DNA of 6,054 nucleotides from an uncultured Clostridium sp. (GTDB taxonomy: Bacteria > Bacillota > Clostridia > Lachnospirales > Lachnospiraceae), in assembly GCA_900544905.1 (NCBI GenBank), contig UQXF01000130.1, positions 1-6,054 of the forward strand, read 5' to 3'. A program made the translations under genes and the position numbers. Positions 6,054 through 6,054 of the stretch are shown here, in pieces. The notes under the pieces were generated by a model, which made no database searches, was not told the origin of the DNA, and was given only the letters and a program-made list of their open reading frames with translations. The stretch's first letter is position 1, and each line of letters opens with the position of its first letter.

Positions 6054-6054
6054 C

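Overview
This is a low-GC, A+T-rich window. It probably comes from a gut Firmicute of the Lachnospiraceae type (Agathobacter, Roseburia, Lachnospira or a relative). That placement is inferred from a type III glutamine synthetase, a cytosolic-type GH43 glycosidase of a kind common in that family, strong AGGAGG-type ribosome binding sites and the codon use; there is no taxonomic marker gene.

Layout, with every well-supported gene on the + strand: (1) 1-204, an A+T-rich upstream region with a plausible promoter and a 5'-UTR hairpin; (2) 205-1767, a flotillin (SPFH membrane scaffold) with a long Ala/Glu-rich hendecad coiled coil; (3) 1768-2023, a regulatory intergenic region with a good vegetative promoter, a short leader, a strong intrinsic terminator placed BEFORE the next gene, and a second hairpin; (4) 2024-4138, type III glutamine synthetase (glnN) with all its signature blocks, followed by an intrinsic terminator at 4198-4234; (5) 4374-5894, a GH43 five-blade beta-propeller glycosidase with a C-terminal CBM6-like beta-sandwich, driven by its own extended -10 promoter; (6) 5895-6054, a compositionally different tail with a strong inverted repeat and an open minus-strand frame running off the window. 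The tail may be an interspersed repeat or the 3' end of a convergent gene.

The three genes look like separate transcription units rather than an operon. Their jobs are membrane organisation, ammonium assimilation and breakdown of arabinose- or xylose-containing oligosaccharides. The most interesting element is the glnN leader. A hairpin with a six-base loop (AAGGGT; A at loop position 1, G at position 4) is mutually exclusive with the terminator. This is the arrangement expected of a target for an ANTAR-domain antiterminator protein, a known way of controlling nitrogen genes, including glutamine synthetase, in clostridia. I saw no clearly new defence, mobile or biosynthetic system in the window.
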